A stretch of DNA of 60,224 bases from Candidatus Loosdrechtia aerotolerans (GTDB lineage: Bacteria > Planctomycetota > Brocadiia > Brocadiales > Brocadiaceae): assembly GCA_021646405.1 (NCBI GenBank), contig SOER01000004.1:91163-151386 (forward strand), written 5' to 3'. The notes under the pieces are model-generated. The model searched no databases. It was not told the DNA's origin and saw only the letters and a list, made by a program, of their open reading frames with translations. Shown here piece after piece: positions 17,540 through 26,240 of this stretch (position 1 is the first letter of the stretch; every line of letters begins with the position of its first letter). The position numbers were made by a program, and so were the translations under genes.

Positions 17540-17987
17540 GTTTTGCAGAGCGAAGAGCCCCTTCGCTCTCTATGAAAAAGTCGCTACCAAAAGCAGTCTC
17601 ATTTACTGTCTGGAAAATTCAAAATTGTAGAACGAAGCGATTGCTTCGTCACGGGCGAGGTACCACTTCGCCCTCCATTGACAAAGTTGCAAAAGGCCTA
17701 ATCAAATTCGGGCAAAATGCTGTAAATAACAGATATATCCGGAAAATGGCATAAAAGCCCTGTAATTATCAGATTATTCTTATAGACAGATGGGCTTGCA
17801 TTGTTTTATTGTATGGAAATTTTAAAATTGCAGTTGTAAAGCGAAGAGTCTCTTCGCTCTCCATTGAAAAGCGTGGCGGAGATCTATCGAATGTATTGAA
17901 ATTTTAAAGCTATATACTGGAAAGTTCAAAGTTGTAGAACGAAGCGATTGCTTCGTTTACGGGCGAAGTAGCACTTCGCCCTACATA
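17540..17987. repeat. REP cluster (four elements)
   Basis: The stretch 17522-18046 has no gene. It holds single hairpins at about 17542-17568 and 17835-17862 and two double hairpins at about 17623-17679 and 17935-17986. Each double unit is ACGAAGC/GCTTCGT followed by GGGCGAAGT/ACTTCGCCC. Conserved flanks recur: an AAATTTTAAA-like stretch before the hairpin and AAAAAGTCGCCGAAGGCCTAA-like sequence after it. Confidence 0.85.
17721..17810. repeat. 90-bp dispersed repeat, copy 1
   Basis: This 90-base stretch aligns without gaps to 48221-48310. Shared blocks include AATAACAGA, TATCCGGAA, AATTATCAGAT and TAGACAG. It lies within a REP cluster here but alone at the other site. It is not part of a gene. 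Confidence 0.65.
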
Positions 17988-18046
17988 AAAAAATTCGCCG
18001 AAGGCTTAATTCAATTAACGGTTACAGCAGAGCAGAACCATAATAC

Positions 18047-19234
18047 ATGAGCACAGCCAGATTACAAATGTATATCTTACCCAAAAAACACTGGGAAAAA
18101 CAGGACGACCCCGTAGCAGATATCTCATGCTTTGTTGCAGACGCCCTTGCCATTGAGCGCCGTTTGAAAAAGGGGGTTAACATGACAAACGAAAGGATGC
18201 GTTACCGTCTTTGCTGCCGAAGAATCCAGGCTGCCGTATCACGTTTCAGGGATTCAGGGGAGAAAGAGACATTGGGTGAAAGTTATCTTGCCATTTTGCG
18301 GTTCCTGTACACGGACGTCAGAACATCTGCAGATGCTGCCAAATCAAGGATTGCCACAAATTTCTTTCCGCCTGAAAAGATCAGGGAACAGATCGGGGAA
18401 TTCAGTAATATTACTTCCCTTGCCGGGTTGAGTGAAAATAATGACGTGAAGAGACGCCTTGCCTTTTTAAATACTGCCTTAACAAAAGGAGATGGAATAA
18501 TAGAGGTCCAGGAATTCTACGTAAATGATACACAGGCTGCCGGAGATGCTGGAGATATTGTCAGCCTTGCCCGGCTAACGACACCCCTTTACCCTTCACA
18601 CGATGCAGCATCGCAGAAGACAGGGTTTGGGATGGAAGACTGCCTTTCACCGAATGAAAGACGTGAGATACTGTCTGTTTTCAAGGCACAGATAGAAAAG
18701 GCTATGCAGACGGGAGGTACTGTAAATTTCAGCAATCAGCCGCACTTCATCATAGCGGATGCCCTCAATGAGTACGTTTACAAGGTGCACACCGGTCAGG
18801 AGACAAAAATGATAAGGGTCATATACATGGATGGTTCGGAGGCAGAGCCCTTTCCCCTCCGGTGCTTAACAAAATTAGAGCATAAAGAGCCGGAAAGTGG
18901 TCCGTTAAAGGTTTCTCTGGTCAGTATGAGACACCTTGAGATGGACAGCAAGGTAGATCTTGCCTGGTATCGGAACCGCGACGTTTCAGTGCCGCGTCCC
19001 TTTGCCGAGACCGATGCCCTCTGTACAGAAAAAACGTACGAACAATTACAGGAAGTAGCCGGCAGGAGGTTTTCCATACATCTTTATCAAACCGGGCTGG
19101 AGACAGCAGTCGTTGGTTTTTACCGGGGTCTCGTGCGGTTCATACGGGAACAGAACGAAAGACAACTAACAGTTGTTCCGTATTATTTTGACAAGAAAGA
19201 AGGTATATATAATAGGGGGCGTTTGTGGGGATAA
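18047..19234 (+). CDS. Hypothetical protein
   Basis: The protein has 395 residues, no signal peptide and no recognised family. It starts with a helical region (FVADALAIERRLKKG, then repeated Arg-rich helices) and ends with a segment of mixed strands (FSIHLYQTGLETAVVGFYRGLVRFI). A glycine- and aspartate-rich DTQAAGDAGDI lies near the middle. The gene lies between SUKH and the large P-loop protein on the same strand, but gaps of over 200 bases with repeats separate them, so an operon is uncertain. Confidence 0.6.
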   Translation: MSTARLQMYILPKKHWEKQDDPVADISCFVADALAIERRLKKGVNMTNERMRYRLCCRRIQAAVSRFRDSGEKETLGESYLAILRFLYTDVRTSADAAKSRIATNFFPPEKIREQIGEFSNITSLAGLSENNDVKRRLAFLNTALTKGDGIIEVQEFYVNDTQAAGDAGDIVSLARLTTPLYPSHDAASQKTGFGMEDCLSPNERREILSVFKAQIEKAMQTGGTVNFSNQPHFIIADALNEYVYKVHTGQETKMIRVIYMDGSEAEPFPLRCLTKLEHKEPESGPLKVSLVSMRHLEMDSKVDLAWYRNRDVSVPRPFAETDALCTEKTYEQLQEVAGRRFSIHLYQTGLETAVVGFYRGLVRFIREQNERQLTVVPYYFDKKEGIYNRGRLWG

Positions 19235-19477
19235 TGGTATAATCACCAGATTGCTTTTGATATTTTTTCAAGGAACCCAATATTGAATATCAAACAAGGA
19301 AGATCAGAAACCTCATGATTCGAAATTCCTTGTTCGATATTCGTTATTCATTACACGGTTAAATTAATCTGTAAATTTAACTTAGAGCTTATTTGGGTAA
19401 TGGGAAGCAGTGGTTTGGGTAACAAAAAGAGTAATTTATCTCTTCCGGCTTGTTAGGTTTGGTAAATAAAACAATTC

Positions 19478-21832
19478 ATGGCATACGAATATCAATCCAA
19501 CTGTAAAGACTGTGGAAAGGAATTTGGGTACTCGGAGGCATCACTCCAGGGCGGGAGTGTCCGCGGCCTGTCACGTCCTGAACGGTGCCCGAATTGCCGG
19601 GGAATTCACAGCAGGGAGGGAAGATCCATCGGCATATCCCAGATACCTGTCAGGGCAAGGATGCCGCGTAAACCAACCGAAGAACTCATGCCCGGCAGGC
19701 TGGGAAAACTCTCGCATCCCGAGAGGATGCACAAAAAAACACACGTTGAGAGTAAATTCAGCCGTCCTGATAAAGGTGGCATAGAGTTTGGCATTACGGA
19801 CGATGACATCCGCCGGTTGGCTGAAACAACACGGAAATATCAGGTATCGGTAATCGTGGGTCCTACCGGCAGCGGTAAATCCACAATGTCAGAAGCAAAG
19901 GTTACCTTTATTTACGATGTAAGTAATTTGACCAGCAAGAATGAACCGCCCGGCGCACAGCTTTACCGTCACATGTTGCTAAAACTGCTCAGGGCATTAG
20001 TTTTCTATCATCCCGGATTTGTTGGTGATATTACCTTGAAAATAAAATTAGCGCACAGGCGTATACATTATCCCCGGGCATACGATCTTGACCTGGCAAA
20101 CCAGGGTTACCTTAAGGTCAAGGTTGACAGAGAGGTATGGTTTACCGCCATAAACGAAAAGGACGTAAAGAGCATAATGCTCTGTTTACAGGATTCACTG
20201 GGTTTTAAGAACATCAGGAATACTTCTTATGAAATGATGCCATATTCAGAATGGGATACCCCATTCATGGCAGCCGCCGATATGATTTGTAATAAGACTT
20301 TTGGTATTGCAGCAGAGTGCAAACAAAACATGGAAAGATTTTATAAACAGTTATTAAGAAACTTTGGCAGAAGGGAAGACAGAATCTTCTTTTATTGCCC
20401 ATCAGATTATGAGATTCCTGAAAATATCCTGACTAATTATTATCAGGACAAACCGGGTGAATTCATTGCTGATTATAATAGTCTGGAACGCCGTAAACAT
20501 AAAATAAGTGATTTTTGTCTGTTGATGCCTGCCCTGGAGGCTTCAATTAAAAAACTGCATCAGATTCATAATCCTGAAGAATACGATAGTATACTTACAC
20601 TGGCCGATAACTTTCTTAAAGAGAGGTTATATAGCAAATTCGACGTGGTGGAAAGACTAATTAGTATGGTAAAAAGACGCTTTGATGAAATAGCAAATAA
20701 AGATACTGCCGACCCCGTCTGGGATGCCAATACATACTTCTACCATGATATCAGTCTGAGGTATTACAACCATACTTCCAATGTCGTTATGGCTGGAAAA
20801 CAGAGAAAAAATGCCACAAAAATCTTTAACAGGTTTATGCAAACTGATATCTTACAGGTAAGAGAGTATCATGAATTTCTCAATCGCACGAGTGTCACAA
20901 CAACGAATGAGTTCGCATTTAAAAAGGCCATCTCGTATTTAACGCCGCTGGAGAAGAAAGAGGACCTCATTTGCGAATTACTTTCCGACGGCAAGACGCC
21001 CTTAGCAAAAAACGAGGTATTAGGTAAGGTATGCGGGTCCATGGCGCAGAATTATAGCTTTTGTGGGGAGTATGATAAGGCTGATGAGTATTTTAACAAG
21101 GCAAAATACCATCTGGGAGAAAAGAATTCCATGCAGGCCTCTTACCGGGCACATCTGGCAGTTGACCGGGAGGATAAAGTGTCTTACGAATCTGAAATAT
21201 GCCTGCTGTTCAAACAAGAAACATTCCCCGGCGTATCCGTGTTGTTGAATCAGTGTACGGGGAATGTCGATCAGGATATAATTGTATTCAACCTGCATCT
21301 GCTCTTAAAGGGGATACTGACATTTTATCCCGGAGAGGGTATGCTTATAAGTGAATTTATTGAAAAAAATGAAATTAACCAGCGCTTTGAAACGTTTAAA
21401 TCACATCCGTGGGCATTGGTTTTCATAGTTATTGGACGTCTTTTGCAAAAGCAAGGCAAGATTAATGATGCGCGCACATTCTGGCACGCCGCTGCACAAT
21501 TCCCCCGGGAAAAAGAAGAAGTCACGTTTGTCATGTTCGGCCACTGTGCCAGGGCATGGAACGCGCTTTCGTGGCTGGAAGAACAGAATATCCAAAAAGC
21601 AAAAGAAATAATAGATCAGATACGCGCCTATTTTATTCAGATGAAACAAAATACCTGGAATCTCGGTATATTCAATCCTGATAATAAGCAGGAATATGAT
21701 GGCAAGGTGTGGCCGGGATGGTTTGATGATGTGGGCAAGAAACTCCTGGAAAGAACTGATGTAGCCGACCGTGCTGAATTGCAGTCTATACTCGAAGAAT
21801 TCGTCAGCCGTTTTACGTTTAATTACTGGTAG
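19478..21832 (+). CDS. Zinc-ribbon and P-loop protein with long TPR-like C-terminus
   Basis: The protein has 784 residues. The N-terminus has a zinc ribbon (CKDC near residue 8, CPNC near 37). A clear Walker A, GPTGSGKST, lies at about 127-135. Just after it the sequence changes character (MSEAKVTFIYDVSN...) with no helicase or AAA motifs following, so this may be a fusion or internal deletion. The middle has FMAAADMICN, loosely like the end of RNase H-type DUF3800 proteins. The C-terminal half is helical and TPR-like (GEYDKADEYFNKAKYHL). No family is assigned with confidence. Confidence 0.6.
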   Translation: MAYEYQSNCKDCGKEFGYSEASLQGGSVRGLSRPERCPNCRGIHSREGRSIGISQIPVRARMPRKPTEELMPGRLGKLSHPERMHKKTHVESKFSRPDKGGIEFGITDDDIRRLAETTRKYQVSVIVGPTGSGKSTMSEAKVTFIYDVSNLTSKNEPPGAQLYRHMLLKLLRALVFYHPGFVGDITLKIKLAHRRIHYPRAYDLDLANQGYLKVKVDREVWFTAINEKDVKSIMLCLQDSLGFKNIRNTSYEMMPYSEWDTPFMAAADMICNKTFGIAAECKQNMERFYKQLLRNFGRREDRIFFYCPSDYEIPENILTNYYQDKPGEFIADYNSLERRKHKISDFCLLMPALEASIKKLHQIHNPEEYDSILTLADNFLKERLYSKFDVVERLISMVKRRFDEIANKDTADPVWDANTYFYHDISLRYYNHTSNVVMAGKQRKNATKIFNRFMQTDILQVREYHEFLNRTSVTTTNEFAFKKAISYLTPLEKKEDLICELLSDGKTPLAKNEVLGKVCGSMAQNYSFCGEYDKADEYFNKAKYHLGEKNSMQASYRAHLAVDREDKVSYESEICLLFKQETFPGVSVLLNQCTGNVDQDIIVFNLHLLLKGILTFYPGEGMLISEFIEKNEINQRFETFKSHPWALVFIVIGRLLQKQGKINDARTFWHAAAQFPREKEEVTFVMFGHCARAWNALSWLEEQNIQKAKEIIDQIRAYFIQMKQNTWNLGIFNPDNKQEYDGKVWPGWFDDVGKKLLERTDVADRAELQSILEEFVSRFTFNYW

Positions 21833-21852
21833 CAGTAAGGATTTTAAGGTTG

Positions 21853-22092
21853 TAGTTGTAGAGCGAAGTGCCACTTCGCTTAATGTTCGAGAGTCATCAG
21901 AGGACTGATTTTGTATATCCGCCGGGAACTTAATGTATGTATAGAGATTCTCGGGCTGTAATTACAGAGCGAAGTGCCACTTCGCTCAACATTTAAAAGC
22001 CGCAGGGTACCTGTTTTAATGCCTGGGAAATTAAAGTTGTAGCACGAAGCGATTGCTTCGTCACAGGCGAAGTGGCACTTCGCCCTACATCA
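21853..22092. repeat. REP cluster upstream of the RAYT gene
   Basis: Single hairpins of the AGCGAAGTGCCACTTCGCT type lie at about 21858-21880 and 21965-21987, and a double unit at about 22036-22090. They stand directly in front of the RAYT gene, the usual arrangement for REPtron units. Confidence 0.85.
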
Positions 22093-22118
22093 AAAAGTCA
22101 CTGCCTGATCAGGTATTT

Positions 22119-22739
22119 ATGAAAAATCATAAAACATTTTACAGACGCAACCTGCCCCATTATCAACCTGTTGGCGCAACATTTTTTGTGACGTTCAGAT
22201 TAGCAGGTTCGCTGCCCCGTGAGGCAGTCATTCGTTTAAAAGAGGAACGAATGCAGGATGAAGAACTGCTTTTCAAAATAAAAGACGAAAAGGTACGAAA
22301 GAAGAGAATGGCTGATCAGCACAAACGTTATTTCAGTGCGTTTGACAGGATGCTGGATAGTGCTGTAAATGGCCAGAACTGGCTGCATGATGAACGTGTG
22401 TCTCATATAGTTGCAGAGGCAATACATTTTCGGGATAGAAAAGCATATGATTTATTAGCTTACTGTATTATGCCCAATCATGTGCATATGGTTTTTACCG
22501 TAGAGCGAAGTGCCACTTCGCTCTGTATAATTCTTCAATCATTAAAGGCATATACCGCAAGGAAAGCTAATAAAATACTCGATCAAAAGGGCACCTTCTG
22601 GCAGCGTGAGAGTTACGACCATATAGTGCGTGAGGGAAAAGAACTGGAACGGATCATTCATTACGTTTTGCACAATCCCGTTAAGGCTGGTATGGTTACA
22701 AACCGGGAACAATGGAAATGGAGTTATTGCCGGAAATAA
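22119..22739 (+). CDS. REP-associated tyrosine transposase (RAYT)
   Basis: The protein has 206 residues of the IS200/Y1 transposase superfamily. It has YQPVGATFFVTFRL at the start, the HUH-type metal motif in MPNHVHMVF (about residues 119-127), and a catalytic Tyr in SLKAYTARKAN. GTFWQRESYDHIV and IIHYVLHNPVKAGMV are classic RAYT signatures. RAYTs cut and move single-stranded REP hairpins. ATG 22119 is preferred because the longer frame would begin inside a REP unit. A REP hairpin lies inside the coding frame (22500-22527) and is translated as VERSATSLC. It is flanked on both sides by REP clusters. Confidence 0.92.
   Translation: MKNHKTFYRRNLPHYQPVGATFFVTFRLAGSLPREAVIRLKEERMQDEELLFKIKDEKVRKKRMADQHKRYFSAFDRMLDSAVNGQNWLHDERVSHIVAEAIHFRDRKAYDLLAYCIMPNHVHMVFTVERSATSLCIILQSLKAYTARKANKILDQKGTFWQRESYDHIVREGKELERIIHYVLHNPVKAGMVTNREQWKWSYCRK
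22500..22527. repeat. REP hairpin inside the RAYT reading frame
   Basis: The sequence TAGAGCGAAGTG/CACTTCGCTCT matches the free REP copies and lies in frame within the RAYT gene, between the HUH motif and the catalytic Tyr. It adds about nine residues starting at Val128 without breaking the frame. Confidence 0.85.
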
Positions 22740-22756
22740 TGTCGTATTATTTATTA

Positions 22757-23043
22757 ATTGTAGAGCGAAGTGGTACTTCGCTCATAACAAAGCAGTGCCC
22801 TCTGGCTCGAAAATACGGCTGGCTGTCTAGTAATTAAACATTTTCATGGTTTCAGAGTGCCGCAAGAACGGCATGATGACTGTGTCTGTTACTCTGAGGT
22901 TCAGGACATGAAATCTTTAGTAATTTTTCAGTGCAGAGCGAAGTGGTACTTCGCTCTACAGTACAAATTGCCGAAAGCCTAACCTGATGTGTAGAAATTT
23001 CGAAGTTGTGGTTGTAGAGCGAAGAGCCTCTTCGCTCTACATG
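22757..23043. repeat. REP cluster downstream of the RAYT gene
   Basis: Three single hairpins lie at about 22759-22783, 22935-22961 and 23014-23041. The last two are followed by the conserved tails TTGCCGAAAGCCTAA and GCCGCCAAATGCCTAA. The stretch 22740-23241 has no other gene. Confidence 0.85.
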
Positions 23044-23241
23044 AGAAAGCCGCCAAATGCCTAACTTAAGTTTGAAGATTGTGCTGAAAAAAATTCGCAT
23101 CTTAAAATCTTAAAAAGAAAATACTATAATTATGTAATAGCAATGATATATCTTTTGTTAGAAGAGCATGAACAATGCAATTAATAAAAAAGTTTTTACA
23201 TGCAAACGTAGTATCTGAATATTTGAATGGAGGTACTTTAT

Positions 23242-23580
23242 ATGGCTAAAGTTGAATTAACAGTGCCTGATAAACTTTCTAAAATAGACCCTGACTTAAG
23301 GGATAAACTATTAGCAGGCGCCATACGGGAAGTGGCGTCTGTACAACTCAGGGAAAAGGAGGAAGAGTTAAAAGAGGCAAAAAAGCATGTACTTGAATTT
23401 GAGGATAAATACAAAAAAAAACTGGAACATTTCGAAAAAGATTTGCCGGAAGATGCTGATTATAAACTGCATGAAGATTTGGTCGAATGGTCTTTCTGGA
23501 GTGATGTACTTGTAAAGGTTCAGGGTCTCGTAAAAGATTTGAGATTTGTACTGGCAAAGACAAATGAAGGAAATTCTTAA
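23242..23580 (+). CDS. tumA: Antitoxin of a TumA/TumE-like pair
   Basis: The protein has 112 residues, is charged and helical, and has a central coiled coil (LREKEEELKEAKKHVLEFEDKYKK). It lies directly before a TumE-like toxin and overlaps it by 17 bases. TGGAGG lies about eight bases before ATG 23242; the ATG at 23227 overlaps that site and is less likely. The antitoxin role rests mainly on position and size. The family is not recognised by motif alone. Confidence 0.65.
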   Translation: MAKVELTVPDKLSKIDPDLRDKLLAGAIREVASVQLREKEEELKEAKKHVLEFEDKYKKKLEHFEKDLPEDADYKLHEDLVEWSFWSDVLVKVQGLVKDLRFVLAKTNEGNS

Positions 23581-23899
23581 TGAATTTACCCATATAATAA
23601 AAGAGATTGAATCTTCTCTAACAATTGAGAAGTATGGGTTCAAATTTTTAAAGATGAAACTTCGCCTGACAGACGGAAGCAGTTTAAGGATATGGGAAAA
23701 GAGTTTTGCAGATTGTTTACAGAGGTATAGTTACTACTGGCTTGATGAAGTTAACAATCAGATAATAGGATGGGATAACGCTCCTCACCATCAAGACATG
23801 GAAACTTTTCCAGACCATAAGCACGTGAGTGGCAGGGTGTTGTCTTCCAATGATAAGCTAATTGACGTTCTAAAGTTCATTTCAGAAAGATTACAATAA
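23564..23899 (+). CDS. tumE: TumE-family toxin (DUF6516)
   Basis: The protein has 111 residues. It shows LTDGSSLRIWEKSF, then YSYYWLDEVNNQIIGWDNAPHH and TFPDHKHV, the conserved pattern of DUF6516/TumE proteins (YSYHWQD, RWDNAPHH, FPHHxH). TumE is the toxin of a type II toxin-antitoxin system. ATG 23564 overlaps the antitoxin gene; a TTG upstream is less likely. The conserved His residues are all present, so it looks intact. Confidence 0.85.
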   Translation: MKEILNEFTHIIKEIESSLTIEKYGFKFLKMKLRLTDGSSLRIWEKSFADCLQRYSYYWLDEVNNQIIGWDNAPHHQDMETFPDHKHVSGRVLSSNDKLIDVLKFISERLQ

Positions 23900-24279
23900 T
23901 TGTTTATTTCATAGTTGATTCGATCGCCCACGGTTGAATCGAAACGTTACGCATGTTTCATATGTCGGAAGTAATCCAAAACGTACGGTCTCATGCTAAA
24001 CAAAAGGTTCAATCTACAAGCTTGTCCCGTACTTGATACGAGAATTGAACCAGCCATAAGGGCGAAGGTTTGCTAATCTTTTTCCTTGTCCCTTGCAACT
24101 TGCTCCTAGTTTTATTAAGTTATTTTCAGGGGTGGTACAGGGCTGTTCAAGAGGTCCCAAATGCTAATTTTGATGTACACCTGTAGAGCGAAGTGGCACT
24201 TCGCTCTACATATATTGCATAGCTATTGCGTGTAGAAAGACTTTTTAGACGATCCCGTGTTACGGTGTTTTACTTGAAC
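23900..24279. other. Intergenic region with one REP hairpin
   Basis: No gene is seen. A REP hairpin of the AGAGCGAAGTGG/CACTTCGCTCT type lies at about 24183-24209. Another inverted repeat, GGTTCAAT paired with ATTGAACC, spans about 24008-24052. Confidence 0.55.
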
Positions 24280-26052
24280 ATGAAAACACAAAATACCAAA
24301 AATTCCAATAGTTCAACAGCCAGACACACAGCAGACATCTTCCGCCAGAAATTACTTTCACATTACAAGGAGCCCATGTCCCTGAAGATTGAAGGACACG
24401 CAAAGAACTGGGTTTCCGATAAAGACCTGGCCGGCGCAAATTTTGTCATCTTTATCAACCCCGGTATCCGTATCCTTTTAATATTTGAACTCCTCTTTGT
24501 GGAGAATATCGACACAAAGGTAGTCAACAGGCTTCAGGAGCTTACCAATCTGAACGCCGTGGATCAGACCATTCTGTTTACCTTCCATAACTGGGGAAGA
24601 GATATCCGGGAGAACATAAAACATCATCCATCCCTGCACATCGTAAGGCAGTACCCTGAAGATGTATTTACCGGTCATCCCAAAATGTTTTCCGATTTCT
24701 ACTACACAAATACACTGCCGGCTGAGGAACTCTTCAGGATCAATGCCTGGGTCGATGTATTCATGCTGAGGCTGAAGAAGATATTCCACCTCGTACTATC
24801 TGAATACGCAGCGGAGACGTACGATGAGTCATACGGGAAGGCGAACTTTGCTACACAGTGTATAAAGGACTTTGAAGAAAAGGTAGTCGCGGATACGCTG
24901 GAATCCGTTCCATCAAAACAGCTAGTCATGGATATCGGCTGCGGAACAGGCCGCCACAGTTTTTTGCTTCTCGATATGCATAAGTTTCACAGCGTAATTG
25001 GATTTGATTTCTCACCAAAGATGATAGAGGTTGCCCAGAGGAAAAAAAATGAAAAGGCAAAGGCGGATAATTTTGATCTCTCGAAAATAACCTTTATGAG
25101 GATGGACGTTGAGGATGAGGAATTTTCACAGGAACAGGGCAGCGCCGATCTCGTGTGCGCCAGTTTCGGGATGGGGAGTTTTGTAGAGAATATTCACAAC
25201 CTGCTCAAGAAATTATGGCTATTGCTGAAGGACGAAGGTATCCTCATCATATCCTTTTACAACAAAAATGGTATTCAGTATCAGGTCAATCCCGTGTGGC
25301 GCGACAGTTCACTTTCCGCAAAGCTGTCGGGCAATGACGAGTTAAAGGTCAACATCGGCGGTAACGTTTTTACTATTTACTGCAAGCCGTATGAATTTGA
25401 AGAAATACGGGGCATATTGAACCGCTATTTTGGCATCATCAACCAGTATTCATTTCCGACCCTTTCTGCCTTTATGCCCAACAGTATCTTTGCCGAAAAC
25501 CAGTATGCCTGCAAGGTATTTAAGGACATAGACGCAGCAATTGCCCAAAAAAACGACATGATGCATGGCGCATACTTCCTTTTCATTTGTAAAAAGGAAC
25601 CCACGGAAATTGCCGATGCCTTCCACCGGATCAAAGACGTCCTGAACGAACATAAATTATCGGAGGGTATTAACTATGAGGTCATCTCACACGAAGCCGT
25701 GGTAGATTTTGGCGCCCTGGAAAAGGTATTGAACGTCCCGCGAAACCAGATGGTGAAGACCATATTAGTCGAAAATAAAAACCAGGGAAACATGCAGGCC
25801 GGCACATCAAAGGGATCATTATATGCCTTTGCAGTGCCCGGTCATAAGAAATTGGATATGAAAAAGGCGGCGAAGGTATTGGGGGCAAGGCAAAAAGACA
25901 TTCGTATGGTCGTCCAGAAACAGCTTGCGCAGAAGGTGGAATCTCCTGTATGCGGTATAGCGTCATTTCTGGAGAGCGGCCGGGTAATCCCCGTGTATTT
26001 TGATGAAGGGTTAAGAGGGCATGAATATCTGTATACCCCATATTGGGGATAA
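24280..26052 (+). CDS. Methyltransferase fused to YbaK-like aminoacyl-tRNA deacylase
   Basis: The protein has 590 residues in three parts. Residues 1-190 are unrecognised. Residues about 210-370 form a class I SAM methyltransferase with VMDIGCGTGRH (motif I), a GFDFSPKMIEVA turn and a LLKDEGILIISFYN strand. The last 150 or so residues resemble YbaK/ProX aminoacyl-tRNA deacylases: VVDFGALEKVLNV, MVKTILVE and a FAVPGHKKLDMKKAAKVLG core. The combination suggests RNA- or tRNA-linked chemistry, but the substrate is unknown. ATG 24280 is chosen; a GTG at 24226 would add 18 residues that begin just after a REP hairpin. Lys and His of the YbaK core appear to be present. It lies just upstream of the CRISPR locus, about 190 bases from the CARF gene. 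Confidence 0.75.
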   Translation: MKTQNTKNSNSSTARHTADIFRQKLLSHYKEPMSLKIEGHAKNWVSDKDLAGANFVIFINPGIRILLIFELLFVENIDTKVVNRLQELTNLNAVDQTILFTFHNWGRDIRENIKHHPSLHIVRQYPEDVFTGHPKMFSDFYYTNTLPAEELFRINAWVDVFMLRLKKIFHLVLSEYAAETYDESYGKANFATQCIKDFEEKVVADTLESVPSKQLVMDIGCGTGRHSFLLLDMHKFHSVIGFDFSPKMIEVAQRKKNEKAKADNFDLSKITFMRMDVEDEEFSQEQGSADLVCASFGMGSFVENIHNLLKKLWLLLKDEGILIISFYNKNGIQYQVNPVWRDSSLSAKLSGNDELKVNIGGNVFTIYCKPYEFEEIRGILNRYFGIINQYSFPTLSAFMPNSIFAENQYACKVFKDIDAAIAQKNDMMHGAYFLFICKKEPTEIADAFHRIKDVLNEHKLSEGINYEVISHEAVVDFGALEKVLNVPRNQMVKTILVENKNQGNMQAGTSKGSLYAFAVPGHKKLDMKKAAKVLGARQKDIRMVVQKQLAQKVESPVCGIASFLESGRVIPVYFDEGLRGHEYLYTPYWG

Positions 26053-26240
26053 CCGGAGGACGTTAAAGATCAGGTCTGAAGGACTGTTTCTGATATTAAA
26101 GCCGGAGTTTGTGGTGTGTACTTAGGTAAAGGTCTTAGGAGAATTTCTGTTGCAAAATACTACAAATACAAGCATGAGAGAATAGTACTATTTAGTTAAT
26201 TTTGTATTGAACCATTCAACAAAATCAAGGGAGGGAATGA

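Noticed and set aside
22053-22118. Extended N-terminus of the RAYT gene
   Set aside because: The extra codons lie inside a REP double hairpin; the family starts at the ATG 22119.
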